Source of the DNA: an uncultured Lachnospiraceae bacterium
Lineage (GTDB): Bacteria; Bacillota; Clostridia; Lachnospirales; Lachnospiraceae
Assembly: GCA_910586355.1 (NCBI GenBank)
Contig: CAJUHJ010000007.1
Location: 54,674-118,673 of the forward strand
DNA length: 64,000 nucleotides
Direction of reading: 5' to 3'
Under the pieces are notes generated by a model that was not told where the DNA came from, made no database searches, and worked only from the letters and a program-made list of their open reading frames with translations. This document shows, piece by piece, positions 26,212 through 34,425 of this stretch; position 1 is the first letter of the stretch, and each line of letters begins with the position of its first letter. A program made the position numbers and the translations under genes.

Positions 26212-27336
26212 TTACGCTTTCTTTCTGGTTCTGACATCTCTTTGCACCAGACGGTACACAGTCGCCGCTATGGGCACGCCAATCAACATTCCGCTGATTC
26301 CCAATACGCCGCCGCCAACCGTAACGGCTGCAAGCACCCAAATTCCGGGAAGGCCAACGGAGGAACCGACTACGCGCGGATAAATCAGATTGCCCTCCAA
26401 CTGCTGTAAAACTGCCAAATAAACGATAAATATGACTGCCTGCACCGGAGATATTGTAAAAATCATAAAAGCTCCTACGATTGCCCCAATATAAGCTCCC
26501 GCTACCGGAATCAGGGCGACAAATCCAACCAAACATCCAATCATAGCCGCATACGGCAATTGTAAAATCAACATACCTCCCGCACAAAGAGCCCCTAAAA
26601 TAACAGCTTCCGTACACTGTCCTACAATATAATTATGAAACGAATCATTCATTACACGAAGCACATAAAACAGTTTCTCTACAAAACGCTTCGGCAGATA
26701 TGTTTTGAACAATATCCGAATCTGTCCGCCCAGTTTTTCTTTTCCAGCCAAAATATAGATCGAAAAAATAAATGAAATTAAAATAGTTACCGCTTTGGAA
26801 AACATAGAAGTCACAATGCCAAATGCCGCTCCCATAGCTCCCCCGACACCCGTAAACAGAAAATTAAACGCTTTCAAAAGGCTCTCTTTTATATCAAGAC
26901 TGTCTCCTTTTAACAGATTATTTTCTCCGGCAAACAGCCCGCTAATCTCAAAATTATCTTCCAGCCATATCAAGGAAGATTCCATCGCCTTTGGAAGCTG
27001 TTCAATCAAAATTCTCACACAATTGACAAGCTCCGGTACAATCATCCGCACAATAAAAACTGCAAAAAAAGCAATGGCTACATAAGATAACGTCATGCAA
27101 AGCGGCCTGCGTATTTTTTCAATTCCAGGATTTTTATTCTTTTTAAAAAAATGACCTTCAAAAAAAGACATTAAAATATTCACTACATAAGCCATGATAC
27201 ATCCTAAAAACAAAGGGAACGCCGCTCCGATTGCCGTCCCTAACAGTTTCGTACAGAAATCCCAATAATGGATTGAAAGATATACAAGCACCACCGTAGC
27301 GCCTGCCCGAATACAAGTACTCCATTTTAATTCCAT
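26212..27336 (-). CDS. AI-2E family transporter-like membrane protein
   Basis: 374 residues, PF01594 type, with about seven or eight transmembrane helices. Hallmarks: IGAAFPLFLGCIMAYVVN, the helical central domain with NSFHNYIVGQ, and the C-terminal GFVALIPVAGAYIGAIVGAF and PRVVGSSVGLPGIWVLAAV-type segment. The founding member was called an AI-2 exporter, but many relatives are ion or sporulation-related permeases, so the substrate stays open. Single gene with its own promoter. Confidence 0.9.
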   Translation of the reverse strand: MELKWSTCIRAGATVVLVYLSIHYWDFCTKLLGTAIGAAFPLFLGCIMAYVVNILMSFFEGHFFKKNKNPGIEKIRRPLCMTLSYVAIAFFAVFIVRMIVPELVNCVRILIEQLPKAMESSLIWLEDNFEISGLFAGENNLLKGDSLDIKESLLKAFNFLFTGVGGAMGAAFGIVTSMFSKAVTILISFIFSIYILAGKEKLGGQIRILFKTYLPKRFVEKLFYVLRVMNDSFHNYIVGQCTEAVILGALCAGGMLILQLPYAAMIGCLVGFVALIPVAGAYIGAIVGAFMIFTISPVQAVIFIVYLAVLQQLEGNLIYPRVVGSSVGLPGIWVLAAVTVGGGVLGISGMLIGVPIAATVYRLVQRDVRTRKKA

Positions 27337-27376
27337 CCGTTTCTCCCTTCGTACTTTCCCAATGATTTTCCTGTAT

Positions 27377-27405
27377 AGTATAACATCCTCCCCTTAGAAA
27401 CACAA
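27377..27405 (-). promoter_or_regulatory. Promoter for the AI-2E family gene
   Basis: On the minus strand: TTGTGT, 17-nt spacer, TATACT, about 40 nt upstream of ATG 27336. Confidence 0.5.
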
Positions 27406-27414
27406 CTATACCCT

Positions 27415-27735
27415 TTATTCCTTCACTCCCAAATTCCGAAATACCGCAAGCACTTCCTCCTCTACTTTTCCATAGTCATAATTCTGCGCAATTTTTTCTG
27501 AAATCTCCTTTGTAGAAAACTGATAAAACTTTGTTCCCGTCTTATCACAGAGAATATACGCCGCAAAAATAAACCCAGCCAACAGAAGACGGACTTTAAA
27601 AAAGGAGAAACTATCCCCTGTTTCTCCTTTTTGATCGGATTCCTTTTCAAACTCATACTGTCGTTTTGGAGAATCAAATGATTTCCTCACGCTCCTTATA
27701 TATTCTTTTCTTGCGTTTACATCTTTCATACGCAT
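27415..27735 (-). CDS. Hypothetical membrane protein, 106 aa
   Basis: The open frame reaches 27858, but GGGAGTG just before ATG 27735 marks a likely start MRMKDVNARKEYIRS. Residues 1-45 are highly charged and probably cytoplasmic, then one transmembrane segment (RLLLAGFIFAAYILC) and a 50-residue acidic C-terminal part (YGKVEEEVLAVFRNLG). I do not recognise a characterised family. It lies 76 nt downstream of hisIE. Confidence 0.6.
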   Translation of the reverse strand: MRMKDVNARKEYIRSVRKSFDSPKRQYEFEKESDQKGETGDSFSFFKVRLLLAGFIFAAYILCDKTGTKFYQFSTKEISEKIAQNYDYGKVEEEVLAVFRNLGVKE

Positions 27736-27811
27736 ATCAATCACTCCCTGTCTCTTCAAATTACTATTAAAATATATGATGAGACTGTCCTGCAATATGC
27801 GTATTAAAATA

Positions 27812-29095
27812 TTACCGTTTCGAAAGCTCCTGAATAATATCTTCCCAGGTAATGCCACGCTCCACCATTAGAACCATCAAATGATAAATATAATCCGAAA
27901 TTTCGTATTTGATTTCTTCGGGATTCGGATTTTTTGCCGCAATGACAATTTCTGTATTTTCTTCCCCGATTTTCTTTAAAATCTTGTCAATTCCCTTATC
28001 AAACAAATAATTTGTATAAGAACCCTCTTTCGGATGTTCTTTTCTGTCAGAAATAATACCATATACTTCTTCAAATACCTTAAGCGGATTCTTTTCAATG
28101 TATTCCTTTCTTAAGATGGAATGGAAAAAACAAGACGGACTTCCTGTGTGGCAGGCTGCGCCAATTTGGGAAACCTTTGCTAAAATTGTATCAAAATCAC
28201 AATCCGCCGTTAAAGATTTTACATACTGGATATGCCCGGATGTTTCGCCTTTTCTCCAAATTGTCTGTCTGCTTCTGCTAAAATAAGTCATTTGGCCGGA
28301 ACTAATCGTCTGCTTAAACGCTTCTTCATTCATATACGCTAACATCAATACTTCATCCGTCCGGTAATCCTGTACAATAACGGGCACCATGCCGTCAGAA
28401 TTTAGTTTTAAATCCGACCACTCCAAAGAAGAGGAAAAATTTACCATATGTATGCCGTGGCTGGATAGCTTTGTCTTTAAAAGCATAATTTCGTGATCCA
28501 TATCTGCGACAAACCGACCCGTAACTCCCCGAACGGACTCCCGCTTTAAAAGATCCAAAAGCTCTTCTAAATTATAATCGTCGACTGCTACGACAGAAGG
28601 TATCGTTGTGATGTTCTCCACTGCATCCAGCATTTTTTTATCTAATACCAGCATCTCATGGAAATTTTCTTCCATCGCTTCTTTATTTTTGAAAATAAAA
28701 TTTACATTTTTCACAGAAACTAATATTCGGTCTTTGCCAAAGCGTTTACTTGCCTTTTCCGCAAGTTCAATACTGTTTTGCTTCGAACCGTTTAACATCA
28801 CCTGAAGGCATCCAGCATAAAATAACTTTTTAATGTCTTCAAACCGCTTAATATTTCCTCCCGCGCAGACTTTGATTTCCAACGTGCGGTTTAACTCTTT
28901 AATTGTCTGAAGATTTAACTCATGTTCATCGTCGTCGTCTTCTGACAAATCAAAAATGAAAATTTTATCTACGCCGCAGTCATTGTATATTTCCGCTTTT
29001 TCAAATACGTCTCCCACAGGCGTAAAATCGTCAGGCCCTTTGACCGCTTTTCCATTTTTTAAATAAATCGTAATTGCAATATTTTTATCATCCAT
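27812..29095 (-). CDS. hisIE: HisIE with N-terminal HisF-like domain
   Basis: 427 residues, three modules. Residues 1-205 resemble the HisA/HisF TIM barrel (LKNGKAVKG, GDVFEKAEIYNDCGVDKIFIF, CAGGNIKRFEDIKKLFYAGC). The position of HisF catalytic Asp11 appears to be Tyr (IYLKNG), suggesting a non-catalytic barrel. About 225-325 is HisI, phosphoribosyl-AMP cyclohydrolase (DEVLMLAYMNEEAF, TWRKGETSG-like WRKGETSGHIQ, then QIGAACHTGSPSCFF with zinc ligands). About 335-427 is HisE, phosphoribosyl-ATP pyrophosphohydrolase (KKIGEENTEIVIAAKN, ISDYIYHLMVLM). It catalyses steps 2 and 3 of histidine synthesis. Last gene of hisZ-G-D-B-IE; it follows hisB by 1 nt. Confidence 0.93.
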   Translation of the reverse strand: MDDKNIAITIYLKNGKAVKGPDDFTPVGDVFEKAEIYNDCGVDKIFIFDLSEDDDDEHELNLQTIKELNRTLEIKVCAGGNIKRFEDIKKLFYAGCLQVMLNGSKQNSIELAEKASKRFGKDRILVSVKNVNFIFKNKEAMEENFHEMLVLDKKMLDAVENITTIPSVVAVDDYNLEELLDLLKRESVRGVTGRFVADMDHEIMLLKTKLSSHGIHMVNFSSSLEWSDLKLNSDGMVPVIVQDYRTDEVLMLAYMNEEAFKQTISSGQMTYFSRSRQTIWRKGETSGHIQYVKSLTADCDFDTILAKVSQIGAACHTGSPSCFFHSILRKEYIEKNPLKVFEEVYGIISDRKEHPKEGSYTNYLFDKGIDKILKKIGEENTEIVIAAKNPNPEEIKYEISDYIYHLMVLMVERGITWEDIIQELSKR

Positions 29096-29096
29096 T

Positions 29097-29684
29097 TTAT
29101 AAACTTCCTTTTGTTGATAATATTCCGGTATTTCTTCTGTCTATTCCGGTTGCTTCGTCTAATGCTCTTGCAAATGCTTTGAACATCCCTTCAATTATAT
29201 GATGATTATTCGTCCCTGACAATACCTTTATATGAAGATTTAATTTTGCTTTATAGGAAATCGCATAAAAGAATTCTTTTACCATTTCTGTTTCCATATA
29301 TCCGACGCGGTCTGTTGTAAATTCCGCATCGAATACCAGATACGGCCTGCCGGAAAGGTCTATCGCACAAAGAACTAACGTCTCGTCCATAGGCAGTATA
29401 CAACTGCCGTAGCGGCGGATTCCTTTTTTATCTCCAAGCGACTTTTTTATCGCGCTTCCTAACACAATTCCGGTATCTTCAATCGTATGATGTCCGTCTA
29501 CCGCCAAATCGCCTTCAGTCTTGATTTCCAAATCGAAAAAACCATGCTTTGCAAACCCTTCCAGCATATGGTCAAAAAAACCAATTCCGGTGTCAACCTG
29601 GGCGTTTCCGTTTCCGTCCAGATTCAGCCTTAATGAAATATTCGTCTCTTTCGTCGTCCTGTTTACATTTGCTTCCCTTGCCAT
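29097..29684 (-). CDS. hisB: Imidazoleglycerol-phosphate dehydratase
   Basis: 195-residue manganese enzyme, monofunctional (no HisN phosphatase domain). The two metal-binding motifs are DGHHTIEDTGI and NNHHIIEGMFKAFARAL, and the start NRTTKETNISLRLNLDG is standard. The ATG overlaps the hisD stop as TAATG, so the two are translationally coupled. Confidence 0.98.
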   Translation of the reverse strand: MAREANVNRTTKETNISLRLNLDGNGNAQVDTGIGFFDHMLEGFAKHGFFDLEIKTEGDLAVDGHHTIEDTGIVLGSAIKKSLGDKKGIRRYGSCILPMDETLVLCAIDLSGRPYLVFDAEFTTDRVGYMETEMVKEFFYAISYKAKLNLHIKVLSGTNNHHIIEGMFKAFARALDEATGIDRRNTGILSTKGSL

Positions 29685-30985
29685 TACTCCTGCTCCTTTT
29701 CAAATCTTACACGTATGGAATTTGCGTGCGCCGTAAGTTTTTCGCACTCTGCAAATTGTACAATATCCGGATACACGTCCTTTAACGCTTCTTTTGAATA
29801 AGAAATTATGCTGGATTTTTTAATAAAATCATCGACCCCAAGCGGAGAGAAAAATTTCGCCGTCCCATTTGTCGGCAGCACATGGTTTGGCCCGGCAAAA
29901 TAATCGCCCAGCGGTTCCGAACTATATTCACCGATAAAAATAGCGCCTGCATTCCTGATTTTTGTCATCACTTCATATGGATTTTTCGTCATAATTTCCA
30001 AATGCTCAGAGGCAATGTCATTTGCGGCGGCAATCGCTTCCTCCATAGAATCCGCCACCAAAATATATCCATAATTTTCTAAAGACTTTAAGATAATCTC
30101 TTTTCTGGACAATGTCTTTGTAAACTTGTCAATCTCTTCTGAGACTTTTTCTGCCAACTTTTTACTTGTTGTAATTAAAATTGCAGAAGCCAGCTCGTCA
30201 TGTTCTGCCTGTGAGAGCAAATCTGCCGCTGCAAAACGAGGATTCGCCGTTTCATCTGCCAGCACTAGTACTTCACTAGGCCCGGCAATGGAATCAATAC
30301 TGACATAGCCGAATACTGCTTTTTTTGCAAGCGCCACATAAATATTACCCGGGCCTACGATTTTATCCACTTTTGGGATACTCTCAGTCCCAAACGCCAT
30401 TGCCGCGACTGCCTGCGCGCCTCCTGCTTTATAAATCTCATCCACACCCGCTTCTTTTGCAGCGACGAGCGTAGACGCATAAACGCTTCCGTCTTTTGAC
30501 GGAGGTGTGCACATGATAATACGTTTTACTCCCGCCGTTTTTGCCGGAATTACGTTCATCAAAACAGAGGATGGATATACCGCTTTTCCGCCAGGCACAT
30601 AGACGCCCACTTTTTCAAGCGGAGTCACCTTTTGCCCCAGTAAAATTCCACTTTCATCACTGTCAAACCAACTATACTGTTTTTGTTTTTCATGGTAGAT
30701 ACGAATATTTTCTTTTGCTTTCCGGATAACGGCAAGGAGCGTTTCGTCTACCTGTTCGTATGCTTTTTGAATCTCTTCGTCCGTTACTTTGATATTATCT
30801 GCCGTAACAATCGCTTCGTCAAATTGCTTTGTATACCGAAACACTGCCTCGTCCTTTTTTTCCCTGACCTCTGCAATCATCTCGGCAACGCGGCTTTCAT
30901 ACTCTGTGTAATGGTTTGGGCTGCGTTTTAAGAGATTTTGCAGAATATCCTGCTTTGTTTCAGAATTCAACTGTAACTGTCTCAT
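29684..30985 (-). CDS. hisD: Histidinol dehydrogenase
   Basis: 433 residues, zinc- and NAD-dependent oxidation of histidinol to histidine. Seen: YVPGGKAVYPSSVLMNVIPA, the signature DSIAGPSEVLVLADETANP, LLSQAEHDELASA, and AGPNHVLPTNGTAKFFSPL. Full family length. 15 nt downstream of hisG. Confidence 0.98.
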   Translation of the reverse strand: MRQLQLNSETKQDILQNLLKRSPNHYTEYESRVAEMIAEVREKKDEAVFRYTKQFDEAIVTADNIKVTDEEIQKAYEQVDETLLAVIRKAKENIRIYHEKQKQYSWFDSDESGILLGQKVTPLEKVGVYVPGGKAVYPSSVLMNVIPAKTAGVKRIIMCTPPSKDGSVYASTLVAAKEAGVDEIYKAGGAQAVAAMAFGTESIPKVDKIVGPGNIYVALAKKAVFGYVSIDSIAGPSEVLVLADETANPRFAAADLLSQAEHDELASAILITTSKKLAEKVSEEIDKFTKTLSRKEIILKSLENYGYILVADSMEEAIAAANDIASEHLEIMTKNPYEVMTKIRNAGAIFIGEYSSEPLGDYFAGPNHVLPTNGTAKFFSPLGVDDFIKKSSIISYSKEALKDVYPDIVQFAECEKLTAHANSIRVRFEKEQE

Positions 30986-31000
30986 ACGATTTCCTTTCTT

Positions 31001-31657
31001 TTATTTCCGTCCTTCTATCACCATTTTTAAATCTGTAATAAGTTTTGTGATCCGCTCGTTTGCCATCTTCATACTCACCTGGTTGACTACCATCCGAGCC
31101 GACAACGGACAAACCTCTTCTAATACAAACAATCCGTTTTCGCGCAGTGTAGAACCCGTCTCCACAATATCCACAATCACTTCAGAAAGGCCGACAATCG
31201 GGGCAAGCTCAATGGAACCGTTCAATTTTATAATTTCCACTGTCTGATGTTTTTTATTATAAAAATAGTCTTTTGCAATTTTCGGATATTTTGTAGCGAC
31301 GCGAATCAGTTCATGGCTCTTTAGCATCCCTTCCGCGCTTTTCGGCCCGCAGACACACATTTTACATGCGCCAAATCCCAAATCCAGCACTTCATAGATA
31401 TTTCTGCCTTCTTCTAAAATGGTGTCTTTTCCTACGATACCAATATCCGCCGCGCCGTATTCTACATACGTCGGCACGTCCGGTCCTTTGGCAAGGAAGA
31501 ATTTCAGCTTTAATTTTTCATTGACAAAAATTAATTTTCTGGTATCCTTCTCTTTCATCTCCTCACAAGTAATGCCGATTTGTTCAAAAATTTCCAATGT
31601 CTGTTTTGCCAGCCTGCCTTTTCCAAGCGCAAACGTCAAATATCTGTTCTCACTCAT
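31001..31657 (-). CDS. hisG: ATP phosphoribosyltransferase, short form (HisG-S)
   Basis: 218 residues. First enzyme of histidine synthesis. The start [20 protein letters not shown], the PRPP-binding [15 protein letters not shown], and the lack of the C-terminal ACT-like regulatory domain define the short type, which needs HisZ (encoded just upstream). The frame opens at 31831 inside hisZ, but GGAAGGAAAGAGAA precedes ATG 31657. It overlaps hisZ by 8 nt. Confidence 0.97.
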   Translation of the reverse strand: MSENRYLTFALGKGRLAKQTLEIFEQIGITCEEMKEKDTRKLIFVNEKLKLKFFLAKGPDVPTYVEYGAADIGIVGKDTILEEGRNIYEVLDLGFGACKMCVCGPKSAEGMLKSHELIRVATKYPKIAKDYFYNKKHQTVEIIKLNGSIELAPIVGLSEVIVDIVETGSTLRENGLFVLEEVCPLSARMVVNQVSMKMANERITKLITDLKMVIEGRK

Positions 31658-32852
31658 TTCTCTTTCCTTCCAAAAATGTAGTTTTATCAAAATGGTTTTG
31701 TCTGGCATAATTCTCATAATCCTCGTGGGTATAAGAAGAATCCATTCCCAACAGTTCCGCCGTCCTTCCATTTTCACGTATTTCCATTGCCGCCTTAACT
31801 GCTTCTTCGTACCGGTCTTTTGTATACACAATCAGCTCTCCATGACAGACAAGCCCAATGGAAATCTTCTGCCTGCTAAGCGCGGCCATCAGCTGGTCTA
31901 TCACAACAGCAAATCCAATCGACGCTGCATTTTTCCCGAAGTAATTCAGTAATTTATCGTACCGTCCGCCCCGAATGACCGGCTCGCCGCTTCCAAACGT
32001 ATAACCTGAAAATATAATTCCGGTATAATACTGGTAATCACTCATAATGTCAAATTCAAACGAAACGTATTTGCTGATTCCATAAATTTCAAGCGCCTTA
32101 TGCAGTTCTTCCAGCCTTACCACAGCCGATAAAATCTTAGGATAATTTACAGCAAACCCTCTTGCTTTCGCCATTTCATCCACCGACCCGTAAGATGCGC
32201 CCAGCATAGAAAAAAGCTCTCTTAAATCTTCATTCATTTCAAACCTGGATACGATTTCTTCTACGCCAAAAAAATTCTTATTTGCAATCAGTTCCCGCAG
32301 CTCTTCTTCCGCTTCCTCGTCAAATCCTGCCGCTTCCATCAGCCCTTTAAAAAAATCAGCATGTCCCACGCTAAGCTGAAATTCCGTCAGCCCGGCTTTT
32401 AACAGACAATTTACCGCCATTGAAATCATTTCTGCATCGGCATCTACGGAATTATCCCCAATCAGCTCCGCCCCAAGCTGCGTACTCTCTTTTAATCTTC
32501 CCTGATAACTGGAATTATTGATAAACGTGCTGCCCATATAATAAAGCCGAATCGGCATACCTTCTTCCCCAAAATACATTGCCGCCGCTCTTGCAACCGA
32601 CGGTGTCATATCCGGCCTGAGCACAAGCGTATTCCCTTCCCTGTCAAAAAATTTATACAAATTTTTTGAAGGAGTCGTGCCAATTTCCCTGCCGAATATA
32701 TCGAAAAACTCAAACGTCGGCGTCTGAATAATCTGATATCCATAACACTCAATCGCCTGTTTTAACGTTCTTTGCAACACTTGTTTTTTCTTACATTCAT
32801 CACTGTAAATATCCCGGACCCCTTCCGGTGTATGTAACAATCTTCTATTCAT
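31650..32852 (-). CDS. hisZ: ATP phosphoribosyltransferase regulatory subunit HisZ
   Basis: 400-residue histidyl-tRNA synthetase paralogue that binds HisG-S and confers histidine feedback. Class II fold motifs: [13 protein letters not shown] (motif 1 area), [27 protein letters not shown] (motif 2-like), [27 protein letters not shown] (GGRYD). It lacks the C-terminal anticodon-binding domain needed for a real HisRS. The start [11 protein letters not shown] (32852) is preferred to a TTG at 32882. First gene of the his operon. Confidence 0.94.
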   Translation of the reverse strand: MNRRLLHTPEGVRDIYSDECKKKQVLQRTLKQAIECYGYQIIQTPTFEFFDIFGREIGTTPSKNLYKFFDREGNTLVLRPDMTPSVARAAAMYFGEEGMPIRLYYMGSTFINNSSYQGRLKESTQLGAELIGDNSVDADAEMISMAVNCLLKAGLTEFQLSVGHADFFKGLMEAAGFDEEAEEELRELIANKNFFGVEEIVSRFEMNEDLRELFSMLGASYGSVDEMAKARGFAVNYPKILSAVVRLEELHKALEIYGISKYVSFEFDIMSDYQYYTGIIFSGYTFGSGEPVIRGGRYDKLLNYFGKNAASIGFAVVIDQLMAALSRQKISIGLVCHGELIVYTKDRYEEAVKAAMEIRENGRTAELLGMDSSYTHEDYENYARQNHFDKTTFLEGKRNE

Positions 32853-32908
32853 ATCTAAAATTTTCCTTCCAATTTCTGCCAAATGCTTTAGTACGCTACC
32901 ATTTTAAT

Positions 32909-32937
32909 ATGCTACTATGAAAATCTGTAATTGTCAA
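32909..32937 (-). promoter_or_regulatory. his operon promoter overlapping recU 3' end
   Basis: On the minus strand: TTGACA (32932-32937), 17-nt spacer, TAGCAT, about 55 nt upstream of hisZ ATG. The -35 lies over the recU stop codon, so his can be transcribed separately from recU. Direct repeats GTAGC flank the start region. I see no T-box or leader peptide with a His codon run. Confidence 0.55.
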
Positions 32938-33464
32938 CGCCTAGCAGATAAGTCTTTCGAAAGCCCCTCTAAATAGGGTATAAATACCCCGCTGGCGTTA
33001 AGAAAAAAATCCGGCAAAAGTTCCTCAAAACGGAAACTTTTCCGTCCGCCTTCTTCTTTTCTTTTCCAGAATTTTTTTAATAATTCAAATGTCAGATAAT
33101 AATATTCTTCCCTTTTTGTATATGCAATTAAAAAAAAAGCAATTCCGCCCTGTTTTTCAAAATTTTCCATAAATGCAATCTGGTGATCATGGATATTTGC
33201 AAGCGGAAACGTATCTGTATGGCACTCCTTTGCATCAAAACAAACCGGTATCCCCTGTACTGCGCCAATATAATCTACCGTACTTTTCTGTTCAAAATAC
33301 GCAAGCGTTATCTGACGGTTTGCCTTGTCTATTTGAATCGGTGTAATCGGAGTGGGGATTTTTTGAATCAAAGCCAATCCATTTTCCAAATACTTTTCAT
33401 TCGTTCGATTCACAAACTCTTCCAATGACGAACCGCGCAGTCCTCTGCTGTTCCATGTAGCCAT
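32934..33464 (-). CDS. recU: Holliday junction resolvase RecU
   Basis: 176-residue PD-(D/E)XK nuclease that cleaves Holliday junctions in Firmicutes in place of RuvC. Motifs include KIPTPITPIQ, KSTVDYIGAVQG (catalytic Asp), VCFDAKECHTDTFPL (D-x-K type core), and NIHDHQIAFMENFEKQGGIAF. Start ATG 33464 with GGGAGTAATAAGATT. It is 7 nt downstream of rluA, so it is cotranscribed, and complements ruvAB elsewhere in the window. Confidence 0.95.
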   Translation of the reverse strand: MATWNSRGLRGSSLEEFVNRTNEKYLENGLALIQKIPTPITPIQIDKANRQITLAYFEQKSTVDYIGAVQGIPVCFDAKECHTDTFPLANIHDHQIAFMENFEKQGGIAFFLIAYTKREEYYYLTFELLKKFWKRKEEGGRKSFRFEELLPDFFLNASGVFIPYLEGLSKDLSARR

Positions 33465-33471
33465 AATCTTA

Positions 33472-34422
33472 TTACTCCCTTTTAAACGCTTCTGCCGCCG
33501 CTAAAAACTGCTTTGGAAGAGGAGCTGTCACTTCTCTGCCATCTTCTAAGCAAATCCGTCCGGCATGAAGAAGCTGCGCTGTAATCCCATCCTGCTTTTT
33601 CGCCCCGTATTTCAAATCACCGACAATCGGATGCCCAATCGACGCCAAATGCGCCCGAATCTGATGCGTGCGTCCCGTAATCAGTTTTACTTCCAAAAGC
33701 GTGGCATGTTTGTACCAGCAAATGGGTTTATATTCCGTTTCAATCCATTTATCTTCTTGCGAAGTCTGTTCCGTTAAAATAACCGCCTGGTTTTTTCTTT
33801 CATCTTTACGCAAATATCCTTTGAGATGATACGGCTCTGTAACTACGCCTTCCACAATACAAAAATAAAATTTCTGAATCGTCCGCTGTTTTAAGCTTTC
33901 TGACATTTTCTGCAGTCCCTTTAGCGTCTTTCCTGCAATTAAAATACCTGACGTATTCCGGTCTATACGGTTTACAACAGAAGGGCGAAAAACATAAGCC
34001 TCTTTATCCCAGTGTCCAGATGCAGACAGATATGCCAAAATATATTCATTTGCCGAAATATCCTCTGCCGCTGCTTTTTGGGATAACATGCCGGACGGCT
34101 TGTCTATAATTAAAATATCATAATCTTCATAAAGAATCGAAAACGGCAAATGCGACAAGTCAATTTGGGGCAAACTTTCCAGCCTGTTTTTTTCTTCTTC
34201 CTGTGAAGAAAACTTCAAAAATGTTTCGTCCGAAAGATAAAAGACGACACTATCCCCCTTTGACAATATACTGCCGCCGTCTGCTTTTTTTCCATTTAAC
34301 ACGATATTTTTTTTGCGGAGCATTTTATAAAGAAAACCTGCCGGTGCATTTCCCAACATTTTTTTCAAATATTTATCAAACCGCTGCCCGGCTTCGTTTT
34401 CTTGTACCTGAAATTCACGCAT
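33472..34422 (-). CDS. RluA-family pseudouridine synthase
   Basis: 316 residues with an N-terminal S4 RNA-binding domain (GQRFDKYLKKMLGNAP, VVFYLSDETF) and the RluA catalytic core. The catalytic Asp lies in VNRIDRNTSGILIAGKT, and KLITGRTHQIRAHLASIGHPIVGD is the downstream signature. It isomerises specific uridines in rRNA or tRNA; the target is not readable. AAGGTAAACC precedes the ATG. The gene overlaps the transcript with ygiQ (3 nt spacing). Confidence 0.93.
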   Translation of the reverse strand: MREFQVQENEAGQRFDKYLKKMLGNAPAGFLYKMLRKKNIVLNGKKADGGSILSKGDSVVFYLSDETFLKFSSQEEEKNRLESLPQIDLSHLPFSILYEDYDILIIDKPSGMLSQKAAAEDISANEYILAYLSASGHWDKEAYVFRPSVVNRIDRNTSGILIAGKTLKGLQKMSESLKQRTIQKFYFCIVEGVVTEPYHLKGYLRKDERKNQAVILTEQTSQEDKWIETEYKPICWYKHATLLEVKLITGRTHQIRAHLASIGHPIVGDLKYGAKKQDGITAQLLHAGRICLEDGREVTAPLPKQFLAAAEAFKRE

Positions 34423-34425
34423 GGT

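Noticed and set aside
31658..31831. 58-residue N-terminal extension of hisG
   Set aside because: It lies over hisZ in another frame; clear ribosome site precedes ATG 31657.
32850..32882. T-box or His-leader peptide for the his operon
   Set aside because: No T-box sequence and no run of His codons in the 80-nt leader.
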